A stretch of DNA of 64,000 bases from JAAXGX01 sp965203565 (GCA_965203565.1 OZ241896.1:3658001-3722000), one strand, 5' to 3'. Shown: positions 51,887 through 61,173, numbered from the stretch's first letter. Program-made: numbers and translations. The notes: a model not told the origin generated them from the letters alone.

Positions 51887-53233
51887 ATGGAGTCGATGCC
51901 GGCAACCGCAATCGCACGCACGGCGTTCGTCTGTTGCGCCGCCGTGCTCGCCGCCGGCGCTTCCGGCGCGCAGGCCGACGACTGGCCGGAGTTCCGCGGC
52001 GCGGGACGGCTGGGCGTCTGGAGCGAATCGGGGATTCTGGAGCGGTTCCCGGAGGACGGACTCGACGTGGTGTGGCGGACGCCGATCGCGCGGGGCTACG
52101 CAGGCCCGGCGGTGGCGGACGGCCGCGTCTTCGTGACCGACTTCACGCGGACCGGCGGGACGGCGGGCGTCGAGCGGATCGTCTGCCTGGACGAACGGAC
52201 CGGCCGCGTGCTCTGGACGCAGGAGTGGGAGGCCGACTACGCGGGGATCTCGTGGGACGAGGGGCCGCGCGCCACGCCGACCGTGGACGGCGGCCGCGTC
52301 TACGTGCAGGGCGCCGCCGGCATGCTGGCCGCCTTCGACGTCGAGACGGGCGACCTGCTGTGGAGTCGGCGTCACGTCGAGGAGTTCGGGGCGGACGTCC
52401 CGATCTTCGGCTTCGCCAGCTCCCCGCTGGTGGACGGCGAGCGGCTGATCGCGCTGGTCGGCGGCGAACCGGACGCCAAGGTCGTGGCGTTCGACAAGAC
52501 GACCGGCGCCGAGATCTGGCGCGCGCTGTCGTCGGCCGAGTCGGGGCCGGGGGTGGGTCAGCCGATCATCATCCGCGCCAGCGGCGTCCGGCAGCTCATC
52601 GTCTGGCATCCGTCCGCCGTGGCTTCGCTCGACCCGGAGACGGGAGAGGCGTACTGGTCGGAGCCGTTCCGGGTCGGCTACGACATGACGGTCGCCGTGC
52701 CGGTGCAGTACGGATCGCACCTGTTCCTGACGACGTTCTACGAAGGGCCGCTGATGCTGACGCTGGACGCCGACCGGCCCGACGCCGCGGTGCGCTGGAA
52801 GGGGAAGAGCAACAGCGAGATCCTGACCGACGGGCTGCATTCCGTGCTGGCGACCCCCGTCGTGCGCGACGGTTACATCTACGGCGTCGGGAGCTACGGG
52901 CAGTTGCGCTGTCTGGTCGCCGACACCGGCGAACGCGTCTGGGAGACGCAGGAGGCGACGGTGGAGCGGGCGCGCTGGGCCAGCGCGTTCATCGTGCGTC
53001 ACGAAGATCGATACTTCATCAACAACGACCGGGGCGACCTGATCATCGCGCGCATGACCCCCGAGGGGTACGACGAGATCAGCCGGACCCATCTGATCGA
53101 CCCGACGTCGGCGCCCGGCAACCGCCGCGAGCTCAAGACCGTGAACTGGTCACATCCGGCCTACGCCAACCGGCGGATCTACGCCCGCAACGACGAGGAG
53201 ATCATCGCCGCGTCGCTGGCCGCGCCCGATTGA
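51887..53233 (+). CDS. secreted PQQ-like beta-propeller protein
   Basis: 448 residues. A signal peptide ends near GASGAQADD. Blades end in W-containing motifs such as ERTGRVLWTQEW, ETGDLLWSRRH and TGAEIWRALS, an eight-bladed PQQ-like propeller. It is shorter than dehydrogenases of the family and lacks an obvious catalytic Asp-Glu pair, so it may be a binding or assembly protein instead. Its 3' end overlaps the extended end of the opposite-strand membrane protein by 84 bp. Confidence 0.82.
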   Translation: MESMPATAIARTAFVCCAAVLAAGASGAQADDWPEFRGAGRLGVWSESGILERFPEDGLDVVWRTPIARGYAGPAVADGRVFVTDFTRTGGTAGVERIVCLDERTGRVLWTQEWEADYAGISWDEGPRATPTVDGGRVYVQGAAGMLAAFDVETGDLLWSRRHVEEFGADVPIFGFASSPLVDGERLIALVGGEPDAKVVAFDKTTGAEIWRALSSAESGPGVGQPIIIRASGVRQLIVWHPSAVASLDPETGEAYWSEPFRVGYDMTVAVPVQYGSHLFLTTFYEGPLMLTLDADRPDAAVRWKGKSNSEILTDGLHSVLATPVVRDGYIYGVGSYGQLRCLVADTGERVWETQEATVERARWASAFIVRHEDRYFINNDRGDLIIARMTPEGYDEISRTHLIDPTSAPGNRRELKTVNWSHPAYANRRIYARNDEEIIAASLAAPD

Positions 53234-55339
53234 CGCGCGCGTCGGGGATGACCATGATGGCGCTGAGCGGCGCCCGGAGGATGTCGCCGACGTTGCGGAC
53301 CGCCTCGGACTGGCCAGCGGCGGCTCGCCGCCGACCGCGCCATCGAGATCACCCGGCGAGAAGCTGACTGCCCAGACGTTCTCGTACCGGGACGCGCCTT
53401 CCCTTCTTTGTCGACGGCTCCTGAACTGTCCGGTCCTGACGCGAGCGACGGCGTACTCCGGCAACCGAACGGTGACGAGGCATTTCCCGTCGAACAGCGT
53501 CAGCTCGCGCAGGTTGAAGTCCAGGTTGTCGAAACCGTACTGAACGCGGTGGTCAGGCAGGTCTTCCGCATCCGCGGGAACGACGTGCAGAAAGAAACGC
53601 AGCGTGTCGGCCCGGGCGCACGGAGCCCTGGCGTACGTCAGGGCGCGGCGGGCGGCGTCGAAATATAGGTCGTAGCGCGCACGAACCGCCGGCGCGCCCT
53701 GCGACAACGACCGGTACTTCTCGCGGAAGCGGTCCACGTGAAAATTGTCCAGGAGCGCCGGGTTGAGGCCGTACAACTTGGCGATCGTGTTGCCGTACAC
53801 CTCCTGGGTCCAGGCTGTCGGAGCATGCGTTTCGGGCGGACCGGTCCCGATGCCTGCGTAAGGTATTTCGGCGGCGTCGAAGACGAAATCGGAGCGGCCG
53901 CGGCACGTTTCAGTGCGTCTGGACCTGATGATCCTCATTCTTTGCGCTTCAGAGAGAAGCAGATGGCCATGCTCCCCTCCCCTGGCCGTCACGCACAACT
54001 GGATCGACGAGTAGGTCAGCGCCAAGTGATTCAGCGCGCCGAGGTCCGCAGTCCCCCAGTAATCCATCTCGTACTGCGTCCGGAGATGCTCCGGCGTCGT
54101 TCTGTCGACGAGAAAGTTGAAGTAGACGTGCTGAAGCGGGTGCATGCGCGCCATGGCGATCAGGATGCCCGCCGCCGCGACGCCCGTCGCCGCATACGCT
54201 CCTCGGCGCACCCAGGCGGCGTCGCGCGACGCTAGCAGGCGCAGCCCGGACGCCGCCAGCAGCGCGAGCGGCGCGTGCAGGAAATACAAGTGCCGCCCCC
54301 CGCCGTAGGTGTTCGCGCCCAGCGCCGCCACGGCGAGCGGCGGCGCCGTCAGGCACGCGGTCAGCAGAAGTCCGAACCGCAGCGGCGTGTTGCGAAGCGC
54401 CCGGCCGGGACGCGCGGCGCCGCGCCACGCAATGCCGACGACCCCGACGCCACCCAGCAGCAGCGTGAACGGCGGCGTCGTGATGGCGACCCACGTCGGA
54501 ACGTATTGCCACGGCAGATCGTGCGAATGCACCAGTCGTCCCTGGAAAATTTCCCGGGCATAGTTCGGATGTTCGGAGAGCACCCGGAGCGCCTCGGCGA
54601 ACTCACGCGGATCGCTCCACAGATACGGACTGATCGCGTACAGCGTCGCGGCCCACGCCGCCCCGAATGCCGCGGTCGTCTTCAGAACGCGCCTGCGCCC
54701 GCTCCGCTGCGCAGCATGGAGCAGGTCCAACGCCCGCATGCCCAGCACGGCGGCGAAGAGCATCACGCCCATGATGCGCAGGTTCGTCAGCACCGCCGTC
54801 CCCATCCCCAGGACCGCGAACGCGCGGGCCGTGTCCTTCTCGAACGCCCGGTGGACCAAGTGCAGCGCGATCATGAACATCGACAGGAAGGGGACGTCCT
54901 TGCCGTTGAAGAATGAGTGGGCGTACAGGCGGGGGTGGAGCAGGAACAGCAGCATCGCGGCGAGCGCCGGCGGCCCGCCGCCGAACAGCCGGCGGGCGAG
55001 GAGAAAGCAGGCGAAGCCGCCGCACAACCAGAACAGGTGGATAACGGAGTGGCGGAACAGATATGCCGTGCGGCTGTCGTCGAGTCCGAGCGCCCGCTCG
55101 GCAAGGAGCAGCGGCGCCTGGAACGCCATGCCGTAGTACCGGTTGTGGTCCGGCAGGCCGTGCAACGACAGTGCGTCGTCGTCGCCCAGGACGTACTCCA
55201 GGTTCGCCGCGGCGGTTCGCCGCTGTCCGTGCGGGTCCACCGCGACGCCGTAGTCGCCCACGACGGCGGCGCCCGCGGCGGCGAAGAGGACGAGGATCAC
55301 ACCGGCCCACATCCGACAGGAGATGCGGGAAATCGTCAT
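53150..55339 (-). CDS. array copy 1: polytopic membrane protein (GT39/ArnT-like), run-on C-terminus
   Basis: 729 residues from ATG 55339 (MTISRISCRMWAGVILVLFA). About ten helices lie in the first 430 residues, with LHPRLYAHSFFNGKDVPFLS and GGGRHLYFLHAPLALLAASG as recurrent GT-C-like segments. The C-terminal soluble domain contains FFLHVVPADAEDLPDHRVQY. Its normal end should be near ENVWAVSFSPGDLDG, as in copies 2 and 3. Here the stop is lost and about 55 Arg/Ser-rich residues follow, translated from an inserted aldolase fragment and from antisense of the PQQ propeller gene. Function is inferred only from fold; lipid-linked sugars are the usual donors. Confidence 0.7.
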   Translation of the reverse strand: MTISRISCRMWAGVILVLFAAAGAAVVGDYGVAVDPHGQRRTAAANLEYVLGDDDALSLHGLPDHNRYYGMAFQAPLLLAERALGLDDSRTAYLFRHSVIHLFWLCGGFACFLLARRLFGGGPPALAAMLLFLLHPRLYAHSFFNGKDVPFLSMFMIALHLVHRAFEKDTARAFAVLGMGTAVLTNLRIMGVMLFAAVLGMRALDLLHAAQRSGRRRVLKTTAAFGAAWAATLYAISPYLWSDPREFAEALRVLSEHPNYAREIFQGRLVHSHDLPWQYVPTWVAITTPPFTLLLGGVGVVGIAWRGAARPGRALRNTPLRFGLLLTACLTAPPLAVAALGANTYGGGRHLYFLHAPLALLAASGLRLLASRDAAWVRRGAYAATGVAAAGILIAMARMHPLQHVYFNFLVDRTTPEHLRTQYEMDYWGTADLGALNHLALTYSSIQLCVTARGGEHGHLLLSEAQRMRIIRSRRTETCRGRSDFVFDAAEIPYAGIGTGPPETHAPTAWTQEVYGNTIAKLYGLNPALLDNFHVDRFREKYRSLSQGAPAVRARYDLYFDAARRALTYARAPCARADTLRFFLHVVPADAEDLPDHRVQYGFDNLDFNLRELTLFDGKCLVTVRLPEYAVARVRTGQFRSRRQRREGASRYENVWAVSFSPGDLDGAVGGEPPLASPRRSATSATSSGRRSAPSWSSPTRASIGRGQRRGDDLLVVAGVDPPVGVGRM
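53243..53309 (-). repeat. copied 67-bp fragment of the aldolase gene
   Basis: GGGGATGACCATGATGGCGC... over 67 bases is nearly identical (one T/C change seen) to 55732-55798, which lies inside the aldolase-like gene about 2.5 kb away. It sits exactly where copy 1 loses its proper stop codon. No mobile-element ends are visible, so a recombination or template-switch scar is likely. Confidence 0.85.
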
Positions 55340-55520
55340 GGCCGCAAGGGACTTATCCGGAGCGTCTCCCACAGAGCGGTCCAGACGTCGCTGTTCTTCT
55401 CGGTCTGTCCGGTCCTGACGTGATCGACGGCGTACTCCGGCAACCAAACGGCAGCGAGGCATTTCCTGTCGAACAGCGCCTGATCGGGCAGGTTGAGACC
55501 CGGTTGTCGAAACGCGTCGG
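55336..55520 (-). pseudogene. relic C-terminal tail of an array gene
   Basis: Bases from about 55405 to 55520 closely match the C-terminal coding region of copy 1 (compare 53429 onward): LPEYAVDHVRTGQ is readable. It continues TEKNSDVWTALWE..., ending with a TGA whose last bases overlap the ATG of copy 1 (CCATGACG). The missing body of this gene is replaced by the aldolase-like gene upstream. It shows that genes of this family once lay head-to-tail with 4-bp overlaps. Confidence 0.7.
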
Positions 55521-55537
55521 GAGGTTGTCGCGGGCTG

Positions 55538-56383
55538 TCATCCGCCGAGCGGCAGGAAGAACCGCCATCCTTCGTCGAGCCGCTCCTGCATCCGGCTGCT
55601 CGAGTCGCCGCACCCGCAGACGACGGCGGTCTGGGCCCGGCAGGCGTCGAGGACCGTCCGGTAGGCGGCGTCGACCTCCGGGTGGTTCCGCGCGCCCCGG
55701 GGACCGAGGCCGAAATCGATGCTCATGTCGCCGGGGACGACCATGATGGCGCTGAGCGGCGCCCGGAGGATGTCGCCGACGTTGCGGACCGCCTCGGCCG
55801 ACTCGATGATCGCCACCGCGAACAGCTCGCCGTCGGGGTTGAGCGGCCAGACGTCCGCCTTCGCGTGGTACTCGCGGGCGTCCGCCGAGCGCCAGAGACG
55901 GATCGCCCGGCCGGGTCCCCACCCGCGCTCGCCGCGCGGCTCGGGCGCCGCCGCATCGCGCATCGGCGGGTAGCGCATCGCCCGGACGAACCTGATCGCT
56001 TCGTCCCCGGTGTCGACGTGCGGCAGGATGACGCCGAACGCACCGGCGTCGAGCACCTGCTTGACGGCCCACCGGAAGTCCTCGTCGCCGTCCTGCGGGA
56101 TGCGCACGAGCGGCGCCAGCTTCAGCCGGCCGTCGGCGTCCCGATCCGCGTCCATCTCCGCCAGGATCGACGCCAGCCGGTCGCCCGAGAACGGGGCGTG
56201 CTCCATGTCGATGAAGCGCCACTCCCGGCCGGCGACGGCGGCCCGCCCGTCTTCCATCGCCTCGATGACCTTGTTCAGCCGGGCCGATCCCGCGCCCCCC
56301 TGCTGCGCCGAAAGCACGGCTCCGAAACCGGCGCCGGCCGCGGCGGCCATGCCGAGCGCGACTGCTGCTGCGGTAGTTCGCAT
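55538..56383 (-). CDS. exported HpcH/HpaI aldolase-citrate lyase family protein
   Basis: 281 residues from Met at 56383, which gives AGGAGG a 9-base spacing (ATG 56392 is the alternative). A signal-like segment (AAAVALGMAAAAGAGFGAVL) is unusual for this cytoplasmic family. The barrel shows RFIDMEHAPFSGDRLASILA, PLVRIPQDGDEDFRWAVKQV, LDAGAFGVILPHVDTGDEA and VAIIESAEAVRNV, with Glu and Asp metal ligands plausible in the last. It would cleave or form C-C bonds of 2-oxo acids with a divalent metal. A piece of it is copied at 53.24 kb. Confidence 0.8.
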   Translation of the reverse strand: MRTTAAAVALGMAAAAGAGFGAVLSAQQGGAGSARLNKVIEAMEDGRAAVAGREWRFIDMEHAPFSGDRLASILAEMDADRDADGRLKLAPLVRIPQDGDEDFRWAVKQVLDAGAFGVILPHVDTGDEAIRFVRAMRYPPMRDAAAPEPRGERGWGPGRAIRLWRSADAREYHAKADVWPLNPDGELFAVAIIESAEAVRNVGDILRAPLSAIMVVPGDMSIDFGLGPRGARNHPEVDAAYRTVLDACRAQTAVVCGCGDSSSRMQERLDEGWRFFLPLGG

Positions 56384-56534
56384 CGGGCGCATCCTCCTGC
56401 CCGCCTCAGCCGCGGCGGACGCTGCTGCTGATCCTGCGACGTCGCGAAGATCGGCGCGCCGCCCCGCGCGGCGAGATCTCCTTAGTTAGCGAACGCTCCT
56501 CGGTCATGCTACACCATGACACCAAGTCTCTTGG

Positions 56535-56990
56535 TCAGCTCGGATCGGCCGGCGCGGGCCGCTCGCAGAACGCCTTGACGGCGTCCACGTCGCTGGTGAC
56601 CGCCTTCCGGATCATCCGCATGACGACGGGAAGCGTGAGCTTCGCAGGCCATTTGAGCGCCCGCGCGTCCATCGTCATCGTCAGCTCCGTACGGCCCGCG
56701 GCGGGCGAGACCGTGAACACCGTGTCCCACACGGCGCCGCCGGCCTCCGAGACGATCCGCACGCGGTCGTTCTCCACGTACTCGGTGACCTCGAGCTCGG
56801 TCGACGCCTCCACGCCCTTCGTCACCCGGGTCTCGCGGAACCGCGCGCCGATTCCGGATCGGACGTTCGACAGGAATTCGACCCTGACGACGTGAGGTAT
56901 CGCCTGCGAGAACTGCGTGACGTCGGCTACGGTGCGGAAGACGCGCTCGACCGGCGCGTCGATGCTGCGCACGAGAGTCAAGCGCGGCAT
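56535..56990 (-). CDS. SRPBCC (START-like) domain protein
   Basis: 151 residues: PRLTLVRSIDAPVERVFRTV at the start with LTMTMDARALKWPAKLTL and a final amphipathic helix, as in polyketide-cyclase/coenzyme Q-binding SRPBCC proteins. The fold forms a hydrophobic pocket for lipids or aromatics. No enzymatic residues are assured. It stands alone between array copies. About 140 bases without a gene separate it from the aldolase start; nothing notable is seen there. Confidence 0.8.
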   Translation of the reverse strand: MPRLTLVRSIDAPVERVFRTVADVTQFSQAIPHVVRVEFLSNVRSGIGARFRETRVTKGVEASTELEVTEYVENDRVRIVSEAGGAVWDTVFTVSPAAGRTELTMTMDARALKWPAKLTLPVVMRMIRKAVTSDVDAVKAFCERPAPADPS

Positions 56991-57017
56991 GGCATGCTGA
57001 ACGATTCAACCGGGCGG

Positions 57018-59051
57018 TCAACGTGGCGGCCCGCCGACGCCCGCGCCGTCGAGCTCGCCCGGCGAGAAGCTGCCTGCCCAGACGTTGTCGTACCGGTTGC
57101 CCTCCTTTGTCCGATGCATCGTGAACTGTCCGGTCCTGACGTGATCGACGGCGTACCCCGGCAACCGAACGGTGTTGAGGCATTTCCCGTCGAACAGCGC
57201 CCGCTCGGGCAGGTGGAAGTCCAGGTTGTCGAAACCGTACTGAACGCGGTCGTCAGGAAGGTTGTCCGCGTCCACGGGAACGACGTGCAGGAAGAAACGC
57301 GCGCGCGAATCGGCCACAGCGCACGGCGCCCTGGCGTACGTCAGGGCGCCGCGGGCGGCATCGAAGTACACGTCGTAGCGCGCGCGAACCGCCGGCGCGC
57401 CCCGCGTCAACGACCGGTACTTTTCGCGGAAGCGGTCCACGTGCAAGTGGGGATCGTCCAGGAGCGCCGGGTTGAGGCCGTACAAGCTGGCGATCGTGCT
57501 GCCGTACGCCTTCCTGGTCCAGACTGCCGGAGCATGCGTTTCGGGACGGCTCGAACCCAGCGTCCCTCGGTGATCCCTCTCTTGGTCGAAGACGAAATCG
57601 GGGTGGCGGTCTCGGCAAGGTTCGGTGAACCTGAACTTGATTTTCTTTCTTTGCGTTTCGGAGAGAAGCCGATGATTGTCATGCCCTCCCCCCCCCGGCA
57701 GGCATATCATTGTCGACGGGTAGGTTCGCGCCAGATGACGCAGCGCGCCGAGGCGCGCCGTCATCCAGTAATCCATTTCGTACTGCGCCCGGAGATGCTC
57801 CGGCGTCGTCCTGTCGACGAGGAAATTGAAATAGACGTGCTGAAACGGATGGATGCGCGCCATGCCGATCAGGATGCCCACGGCCGCGACGCCCGCCGCC
57901 GCATACGTCCCGCGGCGCACCCAGGCCGCGTCGCGCGACGCCGGCAGGCGCAGCCCGGACGCCGCCAGCAGCGCGAGCGGCGCGTGCAGGAAATACAGGT
58001 GCCGCCACCCGTTGTAAGTGTTCGCACCCAGCGCCGCCACGGCGAGAAGCGACAACGTCAGGCAGGCGGCCGCCAGGCATTCAAGCCGCAGCGGCGTGTT
58101 GCGCAGCGCCCGGCCGGGACGCGCGGCGACGCGCCACGCAACGCCGACGACTCCGACGCAGCCCAGCAGCAGCGTGAACGGCGGCGTCGTGACCGCCATC
58201 CACGTCGGAACGTAACGCCACGGCAGAGCGTCCGAATGAACAAAGCGTCCCTGAAAAAGTTCCCAGGAAAATTTCGGATATCCGGAGAACATCCGGAGCG
58301 CCTCGACGAACTCGCGCGAGTCGCTCCACAGGTGCGGACTGATCGCGTACAGCGTCGCGGCGCCCGCCGCCGCGAATGCGCCGGCCGTCTTCAGAACGCG
58401 CCGGCGTTCGCTCCGCTGCGCAGCATGGAGCAGGTCCAACGCCCGCATGCCCAGCACGGCGGCGAAGAGCATTACGCCCATGACGCGCAGGTTCGTCAGC
58501 ACCGCCGTTCCCATTCCCAGGACCACGAATGCGCGGACCGTATCCTTCTCGAACGCCCGGTGGGCCAGATGCAGCGCGATCATGAACATCGCCAGGAAGG
58601 GAACGTCCTTGCTGTTGAAGAACGCATGGGCGTACAGGCGGGGATGGAGCAGGAACAGCAGCATCGCCAGGAGAGCGAGCGGCCCGTCGCCGAACAGCCG
58701 GCGGGCGAGCAGGAAGCAGGCGAAGCCGCCGCACAGCCAGAACAGGTGGGTGGCGCCGTGGCGCAGCAGATACGCCGTGTGGCTGTCGTCGAGACCGAGC
58801 GCCCGCTCGGCGAGCAGCAGCGGCGCCTCGAACGCCACGCCGTAGTGCCGGTCGCGTAAACGATTGCCGGCGTTGACGAACGGTGTATCGGCGTTGCCCA
58901 GGACGTATTCCAGATTCGCCGCGGTGATTCGCCGCTGTCTGGGCTCGTCCACCGAGATGCCGTAGTCGTCCACGACGGCGGCGCCTGCGGCGGCGAAGAG
59001 GACGAGGACCGCGACGGCCCACGCCCGGCAGGAAATGCGGGAGATCGTCAT
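57018..59051 (-). CDS. array copy 2: polytopic membrane protein (GT39/ArnT-like)
   Basis: 677 residues from ATG 59051 (MTISRISCRAWAVAVLVLFA). It is very close to copy 1 in the membrane part (LHPRLYAHAFFNSKDVPFLA, ATLYAISPHLWSDSREFVEA). The soluble end carries FFLHVVPVDADNLPDDRVQY and YDNVWAGSFSPGELDG, with its proper stop at 57018. It is the best reference for the family in this window. Its ATG overlaps the TGA of a relic tail upstream. Predicted inner-membrane glycosyl- or glycan-modifying transferase; the donor and acceptor cannot be deduced. Confidence 0.75.
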   Translation of the reverse strand: MTISRISCRAWAVAVLVLFAAAGAAVVDDYGISVDEPRQRRITAANLEYVLGNADTPFVNAGNRLRDRHYGVAFEAPLLLAERALGLDDSHTAYLLRHGATHLFWLCGGFACFLLARRLFGDGPLALLAMLLFLLHPRLYAHAFFNSKDVPFLAMFMIALHLAHRAFEKDTVRAFVVLGMGTAVLTNLRVMGVMLFAAVLGMRALDLLHAAQRSERRRVLKTAGAFAAAGAATLYAISPHLWSDSREFVEALRMFSGYPKFSWELFQGRFVHSDALPWRYVPTWMAVTTPPFTLLLGCVGVVGVAWRVAARPGRALRNTPLRLECLAAACLTLSLLAVAALGANTYNGWRHLYFLHAPLALLAASGLRLPASRDAAWVRRGTYAAAGVAAVGILIGMARIHPFQHVYFNFLVDRTTPEHLRAQYEMDYWMTARLGALRHLARTYPSTMICLPGGGGHDNHRLLSETQRKKIKFRFTEPCRDRHPDFVFDQERDHRGTLGSSRPETHAPAVWTRKAYGSTIASLYGLNPALLDDPHLHVDRFREKYRSLTRGAPAVRARYDVYFDAARGALTYARAPCAVADSRARFFLHVVPVDADNLPDDRVQYGFDNLDFHLPERALFDGKCLNTVRLPGYAVDHVRTGQFTMHRTKEGNRYDNVWAGSFSPGELDGAGVGGPPR

Positions 59052-59141
59052 GGCCGCAACGGACGCATCCGGATCGTCTCCTCCCACAGAGCGGTCCAGA
59101 CGTCGTCCTTTCTCTCGGTCTGTCCGGTTTTGACGTGATCA
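59048..59141 (-). pseudogene. relic tail upstream of array copy 2
   Basis: HVKTGQTERKDDVWTALWEE can be read before TGA 59048, which overlaps the copy 2 ATG. It matches the relic ahead of copy 1 in both sequence and position. Homology stops near 59141 at a short A/T-rich stretch (ATAATAAAATTATTG), and the sulfotransferase gene diverges from there. About 90 further bases to 59227 hold no gene. Confidence 0.65.
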
Positions 59142-59227
59142 ATAATAAAATTATTGACGGCCGGCGCGCAGGAACGCAACGCCGCCGAGCCGGAGGCCTG
59201 CGTACAAACGCGGGGCATGCGGCAAGC

Positions 59228-60139
59228 ATGAACAGGACGACGCGCCAGCCGGCGGACGCCACCGACCGGAAGGCTCCCGCCGCCGCCGGGGTCCACTACG
59301 GCGCCGGACGCGATCTTGCGCAGGTGGTGACGACGCATCTGTTCGGCGTCTGTCCGAACAACAGCGGGTCGACGTTCCTGCTGAAATCGCTGGCCGCCTG
59401 CCGCGCCGCCTGGAGCCTCCACCGGGAGGGACAACGAGCGTTGGGCTTCGCCGGGCCAGTCAATTTTCGCCCGCTCGCACCCGGCGAGCCTGCGCCGATC
59501 CTCCTCTGGGCCGCCGCCCCGCGCTGGATCGACCGGTTCGCGGACCCGGCTCGGTACGACTGGCCGCGCATCCGCAAGGCGTGGTACTTCCAGGCCGAGG
59601 CCCGCACTCCGGGAGCGACGGTGTTTTGCACGAAAACGCCGCAACATCTGCTCGTCGTGGACGATCTGACGCGGCATTTCCGCAACGCGAAGTTCCTCTT
59701 CATGGTGCGTAACCCGTACGCCGTCTGCGAAGGGATATGCCGGTACATGGAGGGATTGCCGCCGCACGGGATCGCCCGGTGGAAAGCGCTCTTTCCGGAC
59801 CGGAGCCTGCCGGAGCTGGCCGCCGCCCACGTCGTCGCCTGCCTGTCCCGGCAACGGCGCAACCTCGAGGCGTACGGAGACCGCGGGGTGTTCTTCACCT
59901 ACGAAACGATGTGCGCCGAGCCGGAGCGCGTGGCGCGCGCCATCCAGGCGCTGGTTCCGGAGATCGACGATCTGGACCTGCGGCGGCGCGTGCCGGTGAA
60001 GGGCACGTACCACGAGATGCTGACCGACATGAACGCTCGGCAGATCGCCCGCCTCGGCGCCGGGCGGGTCGCGGCGCTCACGAGCCTGTTCCGGAAGCAT
60101 CGGGACGTCCTCGACTGTTTCGGCTACGACCTGCTTTGA
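59228..60139 (+). CDS. sulfotransferase-like protein
   Basis: 303 residues from ATG 59228. The PAPS loop is GVCPNNSGSTFLLKSLAACR and the second phosphate site is FLFMVRNPYAVCEGICRYME. It is a different branch from the sulfotransferase at 43.1 kb. A role in sulfating surface glycans or lipids is inference from the family. Its 3' end overlaps the convergent CHAD gene by about 62 bp. Confidence 0.8.
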   Translation: MNRTTRQPADATDRKAPAAAGVHYGAGRDLAQVVTTHLFGVCPNNSGSTFLLKSLAACRAAWSLHREGQRALGFAGPVNFRPLAPGEPAPILLWAAAPRWIDRFADPARYDWPRIRKAWYFQAEARTPGATVFCTKTPQHLLVVDDLTRHFRNAKFLFMVRNPYAVCEGICRYMEGLPPHGIARWKALFPDRSLPELAAAHVVACLSRQRRNLEAYGDRGVFFTYETMCAEPERVARAIQALVPEIDDLDLRRRVPVKGTYHEMLTDMNARQIARLGAGRVAALTSLFRKHRDVLDCFGYDLL

Positions 60140-61142
60140 CCGCAATCGACGTTCGCGTGGCTGTCACGGACGTTGCAGCGGTTGTCGGCGACGGCGTGAT
60201 CGCCATCCGCATCTTCAGTACGCGCCCACCCGCTTTCACGCGGCGCTCATCCGCAGGCCCGCCGCCCCGCTCGGCCAGCATCCGGCCGGCCGCCTTCGCC
60301 GCCGCGCCGCAGAGATCGAGCAGCGGCCCCTGCTTCGCCACGTAGCGGCCGTGCAGCTTCCGGCACTCCCCCTCCAGGCGCAGGCGCAGCCGCTCGAGAT
60401 CGCCGCGCCACGGCTGCCGGGCCGCCGGCGCCACGAGGTCCTGCACCAGGGCGGTCAGCACGTCGAGGTCGTGCAGGCGTCCGAGCGTCTCCTGCACGTT
60501 CTTGACCTGCCGCACCAGGTTCTTCGTGCGCGCCTCGCCCGTCGCGCCGGCGAACTCCAGCGCGTATCGGAGCTGCTTGGCGGCGATCCGCACCGCGTGC
60601 ACGCGGTCGGCGACGTACAGCGGCCCGGCGGCCTCGACCGTGTCGCGGAGGCTCCCGGCGCGGCGGTCCATGCGCGCGGCGAGCGCCTGCGCCCACGCGT
60701 CGGTCTGCCGGCGCATGCCGAGCATGCGGGCCACTTCGGCGAGGTCGCGTTCGAGCTTCCGCGTGTTGACCGACCGCAGGCGACCGAGCATCTGCTCCCG
60801 GCGCTCCTCGCGCTCGTCGAGCAGGCGCCGCCGCAGGTGGTCCTGCGCCTGCCCCCGGACGAAGCGCCGGCGGGCGAGCGCGTCCACGAGGGCGAGCGCG
60901 ACGTCGACCTCGCGCACCGGGCCGAGCGCCCGGCCGACGCGCCGCAGGCGGCGTCGCGCCCGGCCGGCCGTCGAACGGGACGTCTCCGCCGCGCAGAGCG
61001 GGAGAATCTCGCGGAGCCGGCGGGTGGCGACGCGGCACTGGTGCAGCGGCTCGACGGCGCCGTCGGCGGCGGCCGGCAACTGCTCGCCGAACGCCCGCAC
61101 GTTCCGTTCGAACGGCGGCGTCAGGGGATGCGATGGCGTCAT
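60078..61142 (-). CDS. CHAD domain protein
   Basis: 354 residues from ATG 61142 (MTPSHPLTPPFERNVRAFGE); Met at 61169 is an alternative. The all-helical domain shows the conserved basic motifs LHQCRVATRRLREILPLC, REVDVALALVDALARRRF and VHAVRIAAKQLRYALEFAG with HDLDVLTAL. CHAD domains bind inorganic polyphosphate and commonly accompany CYTH triphosphatases; no CYTH is here. The last 40 residues are read antisense to the sulfotransferase gene and are probably not conserved. Part of the gene is copied at the window's end, and its 5' region resembles that of array copy 3. Confidence 0.83.
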   Translation of the reverse strand: MTPSHPLTPPFERNVRAFGEQLPAAADGAVEPLHQCRVATRRLREILPLCAAETSRSTAGRARRRLRRVGRALGPVREVDVALALVDALARRRFVRGQAQDHLRRRLLDEREERREQMLGRLRSVNTRKLERDLAEVARMLGMRRQTDAWAQALAARMDRRAGSLRDTVEAAGPLYVADRVHAVRIAAKQLRYALEFAGATGEARTKNLVRQVKNVQETLGRLHDLDVLTALVQDLVAPAARQPWRGDLERLRLRLEGECRKLHGRYVAKQGPLLDLCGAAAKAAGRMLAERGGGPADERRVKAGGRVLKMRMAITPSPTTAATSVTATRTSIAVKAGRSRNSRGRPDASGTGS

Positions 61143-61167
61143 GGCAGGATGCGCCGATTGGTCAATC

Positions 61168-61173
61168 ATTATA
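61168..61173 (-). promoter_or_regulatory. -10 box upstream of the CHAD gene
   Basis: TATAAT on the minus strand, placing transcription start about 20 bases before ATG 61142, close to leaderless. No good -35 is seen. The bases from here to the start codon align with those before array copy 3. Confidence 0.45.

Noticed and set aside
49685..53092. A 1135-codon open frame on the minus strand with regular LEAGVGIGAQR-like repeats
   Set aside because: It is antisense to the hendecad coiled-coil, MBL and PQQ genes. Its repeats mirror the 33-bp repeats on the other strand, and only its last 164 codons are the real ion-channel gene.
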